A stretch of 38,791 nt of DNA from a virus: positions 1-38,791 of IMG/VR virus record IMGVR_UViG_3300043602_000141; one strand, given 5' to 3'. A program made the translations under genes and the position numbers. Below are positions 14,081-20,198 of this stretch, piece after piece; the first letter of the stretch is position 1, and the number at the start of each line of letters is the position of its first letter. The notes beneath the pieces are model-generated. The model was not told where the DNA came from. It did not search any database and saw only the letters and a program-made list of their open reading frames with translations.

Positions 14081-15145
14081 GTGAGTGGTGAGCCGCTCGA
14101 AGTTATACACGAAGTCGGCCGGAGCGGGAAAGCTCGACCGTACCGGCGGGCGGGGCGGTCGGCGGTGAGCACAGCCGCCGAGCAGTACGTGCAGGCGTGT
14201 ACGCACCCGAAGGTGAGGGGCGCGACGCGGGCGCTGTTGCAGGCGATCGCGCAGCTCGTCCCCGACGGGTACACGACGACCGCGGCGATCGGGATGGACG
14301 ATCTCGCCGCGGCGGCGGGGCTCCATCGACGGACGGTGTTGAGCCGGTTGGAGGTGTTGGTGACGATCGGCCAGGTGCGCGTGATCGACGGCGGGCAAGG
14401 ACGCGTCGCCCGCTACATGATGGTCGAGCTCGACGGCGCGCGGCCGCTGCTGAACGTGCCGCTGCCGCTCCGCGCCGATCTGCAGGCCGTCCCGCCGAGG
14501 GTGTCCTCTGTCGAGGTCGATTCTGACGCCGCGGAACTTGTGATCACAAGTTGTTCGGCCGCCCCTGAACTTGTGATCACAAGTTGGTGGCGGCACGTAC
14601 TTGTGATCACAAGTACGTTTTTAAAGGGGTTTTTGACGCCCGTACTTGTGATCACAAGTTGGGGGTGTCGACAACTTGTGATCACAAGTACTTTCTTTAT
14701 ACGCCCCCTTGGCAATGCCCCGCGCGCGCGCGACGTACACACTTTAAAGAACGTACACACACACACACACGGCGCCGCGCCGCGGAACACGGGACCGCCG
14801 GCGAGCGAGCCACCCGGCGATCCGACCCCGCCGCCGATCGTGCATCCCTGGCACGCCTGGTGCGGCCCGCTGGTGTGCGTCCCGAACAAGCTGCATGAGG
14901 ATTGGCGTCGGAAGCACCCCGAGGCCTGGCTGTTCGCGTTTTACGCGCGGACGCACGCGGCGACGCCCGTCGAACGCCTGCGGTTAGTCGTTGACGAGTT
15001 CAAATTCTGGCGGACGGCGCTCGCCGCGGAGTTCACCCCGCAGGCCACAGGCGCCGCGCCGAATGCCAGAGCCGCGCCCTCGGCGGACTTATACGCCCGC
15101 GCGGCGGAGGAACGCCGACGACGACAAGGGAGTGGCTTCACATGA
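14081..15145 (+). CDS. Replication initiator (lambda O-like arrangement) with iterons inside the gene
   Basis: 354 residues from GTG 14081; GTG 14165 (residue 29) is a possible later start. Residues 35-120 form a winged helix-turn-helix (TRALLQAIAQLVPDGYTT, MDDLAAAAGLHRRTVLSRLEVLVTIGQVRVIDGG), as in phage O-type initiators. The middle (about 150-240) is low complexity because it is encoded by iterons: five LVITS units. The C-terminal part (about 265-325, HPWHAWCGPLVCVPN to VDEFKFWRTAL) could contact the helicase loader, whose gene overlaps the stop. The order initiator with internal origin then loader copies lambda O-ori-P. Initiator function is inferred from this architecture. Confidence 0.78.
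   Translation: MSGEPLEVIHEVGRSGKARPYRRAGRSAVSTAAEQYVQACTHPKVRGATRALLQAIAQLVPDGYTTTAAIGMDDLAAAAGLHRRTVLSRLEVLVTIGQVRVIDGGQGRVARYMMVELDGARPLLNVPLPLRADLQAVPPRVSSVEVDSDAAELVITSCSAAPELVITSWWRHVLVITSTFLKGFLTPVLVITSWGCRQLVITSTFFIRPLGNAPRARDVHTLKNVHTHTHGAAPRNTGPPASEPPGDPTPPPIVHPWHAWCGPLVCVPNKLHEDWRRKHPEAWLFAFYARTHAATPVERLRLVVDEFKFWRTALAAEFTPQATGAAPNARAAPSADLYARAAEERRRRQGSGFT
14535..14690. repeat. ori: Origin-like array: five palindromic iterons
   Basis: ACTTGTGATCACAAGT, a perfect 16-base palindrome, occurs at 14536, 14569, 14599, 14644 and 14674. Start spacings are 33, 30, 45 and 30 bases, all multiples of three. Copies 1 and 2 extend to 18-base palindromes, and copy 3 to 24 bases (14595-14618). 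Between copies 3 and 4 lies a T/A-rich patch (TTTTTAAAGGGGTTTTT), and another AT-rich stretch follows copy 5, both candidate unwinding elements. This is the expected look of a replication origin bound by the protein encoded around it. Confidence 0.88.
14721..14770. repeat. Simple repeats beside the iterons, including (AC)8
   Basis: A CGCGCGCGCGCG run is followed by two copies of ACGTACACAC (14733 and 14751) separated by CTTTAAAGA, and then an (AC)8 tract at 14755-14770. It encodes the Thr/His tract of the initiator. Alternating purine-pyrimidine DNA of this type melts or forms Z-DNA readily and may belong to the origin. Confidence 0.7.
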
Positions 15146-16014
15146 CGACGCAGGACTGTCCGTTCTGTGAGGCGCATTTCCGCGGGTGGCGGTATCAGTA
15201 CACGCCGTGGGTGGAACCGCGCGTGACGCGCTGTGTCTGCTATCGCGCCGCGCAGGATCGCGCGCGGCTCGAGCGGGCCGGCATTCCGGCGCGGTATCGC
15301 GCTGCGACGTTCGAGACGTTCGAGGCGTACAACGACAGCTTGATGGAAGCGCGACGGATCGCGCAGTACTGGGCCGACAGTTATCCGGAAATTCCGCGGC
15401 GCGTGGGGGACAGGGCCGGCCGCGGCCTCGTGTTGATGGGGCCGGCGGGGATCGGGAAGACGCATCTCGTCGCGGTCCTACTGAAGCAGGTGATCACACA
15501 GGCCGGCTGTCGGGGGCTCTTTTATTCGACGAAGGATCTGTTACGCCTGATCCGCGGGAGCTACAACGCGGAGACAAAGACGACCGAAGCGCAGGTACTC
15601 GATCCGGTCCTGACGTGTGAGCTGCTCGTGCTCGATGATCTCGGGGAGGAGCGCGTGACGGATTGGGTCGCGGAGATGATGAACACGATCGTCAATACCC
15701 GCTACAACACGGGCCGGCCGATCATCTGTACGACGAACTACGCCGACGTCGACGATCCGGACGAAATGAACGGACTGCTGTGGCGGATCGGGTTTCGGAT
15801 GCAATCCCGATTGCACGAGATGTGCGAGTTTATCGACCTCGCGGGCGCCAGTTATCGCGACCTGCCGCCGAACGGCACCGTGGCGGACCTGCGGCGGCTC
15901 GCGAAACAGCCGCGGAAGGCGACGCCCGCGCGCGCGCAACAGCGCCGGCCGCCGACGCCACACGACGGCAAGGCGGATCTCAAATGGTCCGGCGGCAAAG
16001 GCGGCAACACATGA
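15142..16014 (+). CDS. DnaC/IstB-like AAA+ helicase loader
   Basis: 290 residues, ATG overlapping the initiator stop. N-terminal Cys cluster (C6, C9, C31, C33) typical of phage and Gram-positive DnaC/DnaI-type zinc modules. Walker A GPAGIGKT (100-107), Walker B LLVLDDLGEE (161-170), sensor-1 CTTN (196-199), and an Arg-rich segment MQSRLHEM (220-227) that could hold sensor/finger arginines. It should load the host replicative helicase at the phage origin, as lambda P or DnaC do. The basic, Pro-rich tail (250-290) is probably disordered. No phage helicase is encoded. Confidence 0.88.
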   Translation: MTTQDCPFCEAHFRGWRYQYTPWVEPRVTRCVCYRAAQDRARLERAGIPARYRAATFETFEAYNDSLMEARRIAQYWADSYPEIPRRVGDRAGRGLVLMGPAGIGKTHLVAVLLKQVITQAGCRGLFYSTKDLLRLIRGSYNAETKTTEAQVLDPVLTCELLVLDDLGEERVTDWVAEMMNTIVNTRYNTGRPIICTTNYADVDDPDEMNGLLWRIGFRMQSRLHEMCEFIDLAGASYRDLPPNGTVADLRRLAKQPRKATPARAQQRRPPTPHDGKADLKWSGGKGGNT

Positions 16015-16604
16015 GGGTGATCGGCGGCGGCGCGCAGACGTCGCAGACTTCTCCGATCGACTATGCGCAGTGGCTCACCAAAGCGGTCGCGGCGCGACGG
16101 CTCGACGTCTCGACGAAAACGATCGAGCAGTGGGATAAAGCCGGGACGTTGCCGGGGACGCTGTATCGGCGCCCGACGGGCGGGCCGCGGCTCCGGGTGT
16201 ATAACCCGGCGCGGGTCGCGGATCTCGTCGCCGCGCGCCGGCTCGGGCGTCCGGTGACGGTGTTAGGACCGGATTCGGACGGGGCGCCGGCCGGGGCGCA
16301 GGACGTGGGCCCGTTTCTGGCGCGGGCGCCACTCGAGCCGGCGCCGGCGCTCGAGCCGCGCGCGGCCTCGGCGATCGGCGCGTTGGTCGAACTCCTGACG
16401 GCGGTCAAGGCGGCTTCTGAGAGTTCTCAGACGTTGGTGCTCACGCTCGAGCAGGCGGCGGCCGTGTCGGGGTGGTCGGTCGGGTTCCTGCGGCGGGCGC
16501 GGGCGGCGGGGCGGTTGCCGGCGGATCGCGATCGGTGGCGCGGGCCGGAGGGGCGCTGGCATGTCGGGTGGAAAATTCGGCGCAAGGACCTGGAGGCGCT
16601 GTGA
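16011..16604 (+). CDS. DNA-binding protein with two MerR/excisionase-like HTH domains, 197 aa
   Basis: 197 residues. First HTH at about 19-75 (WLTKAVAARRLDVSTKTIEQWDKAG...PRLRVYNPARVADLVAARR); second at about 143-195 (LTLEQAAAVSGWSVGFLRRARAAGRL...WKIRRKDLEAL). An Ala/Pro-rich linker joins them. The N-terminus has a QTSQTS element encoded by a CGCAGACGTCGCAGACTT repeat. Two related DNA-binding modules on one chain suggest binding of spaced sites or bridging. The last codons (KDLEAL) and the bases around the stop are copied at the ends of the next two genes. Confidence 0.65.
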   Translation: MRVIGGGAQTSQTSPIDYAQWLTKAVAARRLDVSTKTIEQWDKAGTLPGTLYRRPTGGPRLRVYNPARVADLVAARRLGRPVTVLGPDSDGAPAGAQDVGPFLARAPLEPAPALEPRAASAIGALVELLTAVKAASESSQTLVLTLEQAAAVSGWSVGFLRRARAAGRLPADRDRWRGPEGRWHVGWKIRRKDLEAL

Positions 16605-16605
16605 A
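16586..16605 (+). repeat. Gene-end repeat, copy 1 of 3 (carries ribosome site for next gene)
   Basis: GGACCTGGAGGCGCTGTGAA encodes the C-terminal DLEAL plus stop of the 197-residue protein and supplies a GGAGG ribosome site 9 bases before the next ATG. Identical copies lie at 16823-16842 and 17050-17069. Copies 1 and 2 also share the preceding GGAAAATTCG-type sequence. Confidence 0.9.
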
Positions 16606-16841
16606 TGCGCTGGTTTGAGCAGTATCGAATGGACTGGATCGCCGAGACGCTCCGGGTCTTCGGCTTCATCAACCGCGAACATCTAGAACGCAAGTTCGGG
16701 ATGTCGACGCCGCAGGCCTCGAACGATCTCGCGCGGTTCCGGCGGGCGCATCCGACGGCGATGACCTACGACATGACCGCGAAACGCTATGTGGTGAACG
16801 AGGGCGGGAAAATTCGCGGCAAGGACCTGGAGGCGCTGTGA
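16605..16841 (+). CDS. Winged-helix DNA-binding protein, 78 aa
   Basis: 78 residues. IAETLRVFGFINREHLERKFGMSTPQASNDLARFRRAHPTAMTYDMTAKRYV (about 12-63) matches a winged HTH: helix, LxxxF turn, recognition helix STPQASNDLARFR, then wing. It begins inside gene-end repeat copy 1 and ends in copy 2 (KDLEAL). Regulator of unknown target. Confidence 0.65.
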   Translation: MRWFEQYRMDWIAETLRVFGFINREHLERKFGMSTPQASNDLARFRRAHPTAMTYDMTAKRYVVNEGGKIRGKDLEAL

Positions 16842-16842
16842 A
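16823..16842 (+). repeat. Gene-end repeat, copy 2 of 3
   Basis: Same 20 bases as copy 1, at the 3' end of the 78-residue gene. It provides GGAGG for the gene starting at GTG 16838. Upstream identity reaches back to about 16806 with one two-base swap (CGGCGC against CGCGGC). Confidence 0.9.
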
Positions 16843-16850
16843 CGTTCACA
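16837..16850. promoter_or_regulatory. 14-bp palindrome TGTGAACGTTCACA at a start codon
   Basis: A perfect palindrome covers the GTG start at 16838. Its GAACGTTC centre also occurs in the inverted repeat before the initiator gene (14015-14069). A protein bound here, or the RNA hairpin formed, could control translation or local transcription. Confidence 0.6.
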
Positions 16851-17068
16851 AGATCATAGTGAGCATCACTGAGGAAGAACGTCAGATGCTGCTTTTGGCG
16901 TTGGCGAAGCTGTCGCTCGACCGCCCAGGCTGGCATTGGGCGCTTGGCGAGCTCGCCGCGAAGTTCTCGACGGCGCCGAACGTGGAAGACGGGCGCGCAA
17001 TGTTCGAAGCGTTCCATCGGCTGAACAGCGATCAACCCCCAGCCGCCCAGGACCTGGAGGCGCTGTGA
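16838..17068 (+). CDS. Hypothetical helical protein, 76 aa
   Basis: 76 residues, GTG overlapping the upstream TGA. Predominantly helical (ITEEERQMLLLALAKLSLDRPGWHWALGELAAKFS and VEDGRAMFEAFHRLN). No recognised family. Start codon lies within the 14-base palindrome. Ends with the third copy of the DLEAL gene-end repeat, although the rest of the protein is unrelated to its neighbours. Confidence 0.6.
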   Translation: MNVHKIIVSITEEERQMLLLALAKLSLDRPGWHWALGELAAKFSTAPNVEDGRAMFEAFHRLNSDQPPAAQDLEAL

Positions 17069-17069
17069 A
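17050..17069 (+). repeat. Gene-end repeat, copy 3 of 3
   Basis: Third identical 20-base copy, at the end of the 76-residue gene, 9 bases before the ATG at 17069. Identity starts abruptly at the word AGGACC, while the preceding sequence is unrelated to copies 1 and 2. Confidence 0.9.
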
Positions 17070-17515
17070 TGAATCGACATCAACAGATCGCGCTTGATCA
17101 TCCCTGTCGGCTGGCGGTCGAAACCGCGCATCCGCGCTTTGGGTTCGTCCGGTCGGGGTACACGGTCGTGCTCACGGTGAATAGTGGTTACGAGTGACTC
17201 GACGCGGGGTTTGGCGGGCCTGTATGGCACGTCTCGATCGTCGGCGGACGGGTGCCGCGGTGGGCGCTCTGGGAAACGTGGGCGCGGCACGAATTACGGG
17301 GCGTCGGGGATGTGATCGCGGGGGAATGGCTCGAGCGGGGCGACCTGGCGCTGCATCTGCGGCGCCGGCTGCGTGGCGCGGAGGCGCGAAGCGTCGGGCC
17401 GGTGGTCGACGTGCGGGGCACCGCGGAACAGCAGGCGCGGCTGGCGCGGCTGCAACCGGCGTTGCGCGGCCCGCTCTGCGGCTTCTCGCTCGCGGCCTTG
17501 CGCGCGATCGGGTAA
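17069..17515 (+). pseudogene. Gene interrupted by one in-frame TGA (readthrough candidate or nonsense mutation)
   Basis: ATG 17069, placed 9 bases after a GGAGG, opens 42 codons ending in NSGYE and TGA (17195-17197). The same frame continues without another stop to 17515: LDAGFGGPVWHVSIVGG, WALWETWARHELRGVGDVIAGEWLERGDLALHLRRRL, VGPVVDVRGT. The continuation has no ATG, GTG or TTG before its conserved PVWHVS segment (first GTG at 17252), so the two parts read as one protein of about 148 residues. The stop context is TGA-C, the leakiest type. Options are readthrough, a real inactivating mutation, or a sequencing error (for example TGG). The full-length form resembles phage proteins with a GPxWHxS...GVGD...GEW pattern; function unknown. 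Confidence 0.65.
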
Positions 17516-17546
17516 ACCGATGTCGAGGTGTTCTGAGGGCGCGACG

Positions 17547-17807
17547 ATGAATCAATGCCCCGGCTGCGATCGCACGTTCGATCAACTCGATGTGTTGCTC
17601 CTGGCGTGTGTCCACGGGGAGCGGGCGCGGTCGGGCGACGATGATCACACGGCGCGGCTGCATGTGCTCGCGGCCGTGATGTCCTGGTGGGCGGATCGCA
17701 CGCTGGCGCAGTTCCCCGATCGCAACGAAGGCGCGGCGGCGATCGGGTGGTGCCTGTTGAACGTCTTCGACGAACAGGGGTTCGATCTGTTTCGGCGGGG
17801 GGCGTAA
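17547..17807 (+). CDS. Hypothetical protein with CPGC motif, 86 aa
   Basis: 86 residues; ATG 17547 after CTGAGGGCGCGACG. CPGC (4-7) and C31/H33 could bind a metal. The rest is helical (ARLHVLAAVMSWWADRTLAQF, GWCLLNVFDEQGFDLFRRGA). Unknown family. The stop shares a base with the next ATG (TAATG). It lies in a run of nine short genes (17547-19767), several of them Cys-paired. Confidence 0.6.
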   Translation: MNQCPGCDRTFDQLDVLLLACVHGERARSGDDDHTARLHVLAAVMSWWADRTLAQFPDRNEGAAAIGWCLLNVFDEQGFDLFRRGA

Positions 17808-18043
17808 TGTCCAGGAGTGATCTCGAGGTGTTTCTCCGGCGGGGACTGGCCGCCCAGCGGGCTGTGGATACGGTGCTGTCGAAAGAGGCGCAAGCGCGCG
17901 AACTGCTGCCGGATGATACATACCGGGTCCGTTGCTACAGTTGCGGCAAGTCCGTGAGTAATCCGCTGCCGGTGCCGGTGATCGTGCGGGCACAAGTCGA
18001 ATGCCCGGAATGCCTGATGGACCGCGCCAGGGGGCGGACGTGA
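17807..18043 (+). CDS. Zinc-ribbon protein, 78 aa
   Basis: 78 residues. Helical N-terminus (SDLEVFLRRGLAAQRAVDTVL), then CYSC (about 43-46) and CPEC (about 67-70) spaced as a zinc ribbon with beta strands between (VPVPVIVRAQVE). No specific family. Stop overlaps the next GTG (GTGA). Confidence 0.6.
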   Translation: MSRSDLEVFLRRGLAAQRAVDTVLSKEAQARELLPDDTYRVRCYSCGKSVSNPLPVPVIVRAQVECPECLMDRARGRT

Positions 18044-18294
18044 GCAACCGCCACGAACGGCGCACGATGACGCGGGCGCAGGTCCGCGACCAAATGGCGG
18101 GCGCGCAGCAGCTCGCGCCGGGGGTGTGGCGCGATCGGGCGGGGTACGTGCATTTCTCTGTGCCGGAGATCCTCGCGCATTTGGGGTTGCCGGATACGCC
18201 CGCGACGCGCGACCTGGTGAACCGGATCGCGGCGGAGACGATCGCGCGCGTGGCGCCCGACGCGACAATTATCGAGAACGAGTTGGAGTCATGA
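18040..18294 (+). CDS. Hypothetical protein, 84 aa, paralogue of the 13332 gene
   Basis: 84 residues from GTG 18040; ATG 18067 is an alternative. The C-terminal 60 residues (APGVWRDRAGYVHFSVPEILAHLGLPDTPATRDLVNRIAAETI...DATII) align with the 66-residue protein at 13332-13532, so a duplicated small gene flanks the replication genes. The first part (MTRAQVRDQMAG) resembles the start of the next gene (MTRAQIIEGLEV), perhaps a second local duplication. Confidence 0.6.
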   Translation: MSNRHERRTMTRAQVRDQMAGAQQLAPGVWRDRAGYVHFSVPEILAHLGLPDTPATRDLVNRIAAETIARVAPDATIIENELES

Positions 18295-18464
18295 CGCGGG
18301 CACAAATCATAGAGGGGCTCGAGGTGATCGCGCTGCGGCTCGCGAAGGCAGAGGCGGAGACGCCGGCGGGGTTTGCGGCGCATGAATGGGCGTACGTGAA
18401 GGGGCTCGCGGCCGGCGCGATCATGCGCGTGCGGGATGATCTCGCGCGGGTGGCGTCGTCGTGA
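18291..18464 (+). CDS. Small helical protein, 57 aa
   Basis: 57 residues, ATGA overlap with the preceding gene. Two predicted helices (QIIEGLEVIALRLAKAEAET and AHEWAYVKGLAAGAIMRVRDDLARV). No recognised family. Overlaps the next GTG by four bases. Confidence 0.55.
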   Translation: MTRAQIIEGLEVIALRLAKAEAETPAGFAAHEWAYVKGLAAGAIMRVRDDLARVASS

Positions 18465-18751
18465 GCGACGAGCGCGAGGCCGACGCGCGGGCGCAGGCGT
18501 TGGCGCTCGAGCTCTACACGCTCGATCAGCCGATGGAACTCTACTTGCGCCCGGAAACGGTGTTGCACCTGGTCGGGCTGCTGCATCTGGCGTTGCGGCA
18601 TCCGAACATCGACGCGCGCTCGAGTCATGCGGGGCTCGCGGCCAACTTCATCACGGCGGCGCGGGCGTACTTCGCGGCGTGTCCGCTGGTGCTCGAGCTG
18701 ATCCGCCAGGGCGAGGATCCGGCCTGCGATGTGCCGGGGACGGGCGGATGA
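18461..18751 (+). CDS. Hypothetical protein, 96 aa
   Basis: 96 residues, GTG start. Helical throughout (ETVLHLVGLLHLALRHPNI, LAANFITAARAYFAACPLVLELIRQ). A pattern of this kind occurs in small phage early proteins, but I cannot name it. Coupled at both ends by four-base overlaps. Confidence 0.55.
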   Translation: MSDEREADARAQALALELYTLDQPMELYLRPETVLHLVGLLHLALRHPNIDARSSHAGLAANFITAARAYFAACPLVLELIRQGEDPACDVPGTGG

Positions 18752-19026
18752 CCACGCGATTCGTGATCACGCCGGCGGTGTGGGCGGACCTGGAGGCGCG
18801 CGGGCAGACGGGGCCGGCGGGCGTCGACGTGGTGAGCGCGGCGCAGGCGGAGGCGGCCGATCTGGTCGTCTGTGGCGATCCGCCGTCGCACTATCCGGGC
18901 GAGGATGTCTTGACGTGGTGTCACGACTGCCGGTGCGCGATCGTGCATCGGCCGCATATGCCGCGGGCGCCGATCAAGGTCTGCCAGCGGTGTGCGGCGC
19001 GGCGCCTGGCGGGGTGGGACCGATGA
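18748..19026 (+). CDS. Zinc-ribbon protein, 92 aa
   Basis: 92 residues. A beta-rich N-terminus (FVITPAVWADLEARGQ) precedes a zinc-ribbon module: CHDC (about 58-61) with CAIVHR, and CQRC (about 79-82). Function unknown. It directly precedes the NrdR-like zinc protein, so these metal-binding proteins may be co-produced. Confidence 0.6.
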   Translation: MTTRFVITPAVWADLEARGQTGPAGVDVVSAAQAEAADLVVCGDPPSHYPGEDVLTWCHDCRCAIVHRPHMPRAPIKVCQRCAARRLAGWDR

Positions 19027-19274
19027 GCGACGAAGATACCCGCGCGACGTTCAGTTGTCCCGCGTGCGGCGTGCGGCGCGATCATGTCGTCGATTCGCGC
19101 GGCAATGAGGCGGGCACGCTGGTGCGGCGGCGCCGGGAGTGTGACGCGTGCCGGCACCGCTGGACGACGCAGGAGCGGATCGAAACGGACGTCGACGCGG
19201 AGTTGTGGCACACGCGGGCGGGCGAGATCGCGGCGGAGCTGCGCACGATGGCGGAGGCGCTCGAGCGGTGGTGA
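19023..19274 (+). CDS. NrdR-type zinc-ribbon protein lacking the ATP-cone, 83 aa
   Basis: 83 residues. Residues 11-53 (CPACGVRRDHVVDSRGNEAGTLVRRRRECDACRHRWTTQERIE) closely follow the N-terminal zinc ribbon of the bacterial repressor NrdR: CPxC, VxDSRxxxxGxxxRRRRxCxxCxxRFTTxER. C12, C15, C40 and C43 bind zinc. NrdR needs an ATP-cone after this domain to sense dATP; here only about 30 helical residues follow. It could occupy NrdR boxes of host ribonucleotide-reductase genes and alter nucleotide supply. That role is inference; the domain match is what I see. Confidence 0.75.
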   Translation: MSDEDTRATFSCPACGVRRDHVVDSRGNEAGTLVRRRRECDACRHRWTTQERIETDVDAELWHTRAGEIAAELRTMAEALERW

Positions 19275-19504
19275 GCGCGATCCTGCTAGCTGGTATTTTA
19301 CCCGCGGCCGTCCGAGTAAAATCCGCGGCCTGGTTCTTTAACTCGGCGATCTGCCGGCGGAGCTCGCGCGGGTCGTCGGCCTTGGCGCTGCCAGATTGTG
19401 ACTGCCGTACGCCCGGCTGCGGGCATAAAGGATCCAAGCACGTCGGGCCGGCCGGCGCGTGCGTCGTGCCGGGCTGTGGCTGCGGGCCTGGCGGGTGGTC
19501 ATGA
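19271..19504 (+). CDS. Cys/His-rich zinc protein, 77 aa (start uncertain)
   Basis: From GTG 19271 (overlapping the upstream TGA) 77 residues; TTG 19382 would give only the Cys-rich part (40 residues). The end CDCRTPGCGH, SKHVG and CVVPGCGC is a repeated C/H motif like small phage CxCGHxxxxH...GxCxxxxCxC proteins. The stretch before it is odd: ATTTTAC/GTAAAAT inverted repeats and a duplicated CCGCGGCC (about 19294-19333), lower in GC and possibly non-coding. So the shorter form may be the real protein. Confidence 0.5.
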   Translation: MSAILLAGILPAAVRVKSAAWFFNSAICRRSSRGSSALALPDCDCRTPGCGHKGSKHVGPAGACVVPGCGCGPGGWS

Positions 19505-19767
19505 CGCGCGGGCGGCGGGTCAACAGCGGCGAGTATTACCGGCGGACGCCCGGCGGGCCGCTCGAGCCGGCGGCGCCGGGGGTGCCCGATGCCGTGATCT
19601 GCCGGCGGGTCGCGGACTACGCGTCGGCGCCGGTGCCCGTGGGCGGGTGCGTCACGGTCTGCCGGGACTGTGGCGCGTCGGTTGTCACGAATATCGCCAA
19701 GTATCCCGAACGCCCGCGGATCTGTATGCAGTGCGCGCAGATCCGGCCGTTACCGATCGAGTCCTGA
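19501..19767 (+). CDS. Zinc-ribbon protein, 88 aa
   Basis: 88 residues, ATGA overlap. CRDC (about 56-59) and CMQC (about 77-80) make a zinc ribbon after an unstructured N-terminus (RVNSGEYYRRTPGGPLEPAAPG). Last gene of the rightward early operon; its end overlaps by 18 bases with the end of the convergent gene at 19750. Function unknown. Confidence 0.6.
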   Translation: MTRGRRVNSGEYYRRTPGGPLEPAAPGVPDAVICRRVADYASAPVPVGGCVTVCRDCGASVVTNIAKYPERPRICMQCAQIRPLPIES

Positions 19768-20193
19768 TGATCGCGCGAGCGCGGCGAGGTACCGCCGGCG
19801 CGCGACGATAAACCCGATGTGTGATCCGCCCACGTCCGGATGCGCGCGGAGCATGGCCGTCTTGAGGGCGGCCAATTTCTTGGCCTGGTGCGCCGTCCAG
19901 CGGCGCCGGTGCTGCTCGACCTGTCGGCAGGCGCGGCAGCGTTGTTTACGGTCCGGGCCGCGGTAGGTGTTGGCGAGGGTGTATTTATGGCCCCGCAGGC
20001 AATGCGTGGCGCGTGGGTGCGGCCGGCGGCGGGTCGCGTCGGCGATTCGCTGGAGCGTCTCGGGGCTGAACCCTTTCGGCCCGTAGCGGTCGCGCTGTCG
20101 CGCCATCAAGGCGCGGGTGGCGGCGGCGCGCGGCGAGTCGCCCGCGAGGATCAACCCGGGGATCGGGACGCGTCGATGCGGGCGCCGCGGCAT
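19750..20193 (-). CDS. HNH-like zinc-motif protein with C-terminal HPD-GG element (paralogue 1)
   Basis: 147 residues from ATG 20193; a longer frame upstream has no better start. Residues 64-90 (HCLRGHKYTLANTYRGPDRKQRCRACR) match the C-x3-H...CxxC motif of phage HNH-type homing-nuclease-like proteins (HCxxGHxxtxeNty...rxCraC). C65, H69, C86 and C89 bind zinc. Residues 114-137 (MLRAHPDVGGSHIGFIVARRRYL) look like the HPD loop and following helix of a J-domain. The paralogue at 20199 has the same order. A mobile or host-targeting nuclease is possible; catalytic residues are not certain. Confidence 0.65.
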   Translation of the reverse strand: MPRRPHRRVPIPGLILAGDSPRAAATRALMARQRDRYGPKGFSPETLQRIADATRRRPHPRATHCLRGHKYTLANTYRGPDRKQRCRACRQVEQHRRRWTAHQAKKLAALKTAMLRAHPDVGGSHIGFIVARRRYLAALARSSGLDR

Positions 20194-20198
20194 GGGGG

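Noticed and set aside
14535-14690. CRISPR-like array of repeats and short spacers
   Set aside because: The repeat is a 16-base perfect palindrome with spacers of only 14-29 bases, inside a coding gene and with all spacings multiples of three. No cas genes are present. Iterons of an origin explain it.
14413-14889. Minus-strand frame with repeated LVITS-like units across the iterons
   Set aside because: The iterons are palindromic, so both strands give repeated peptides. The plus frame has the HTH domain and the operon context.
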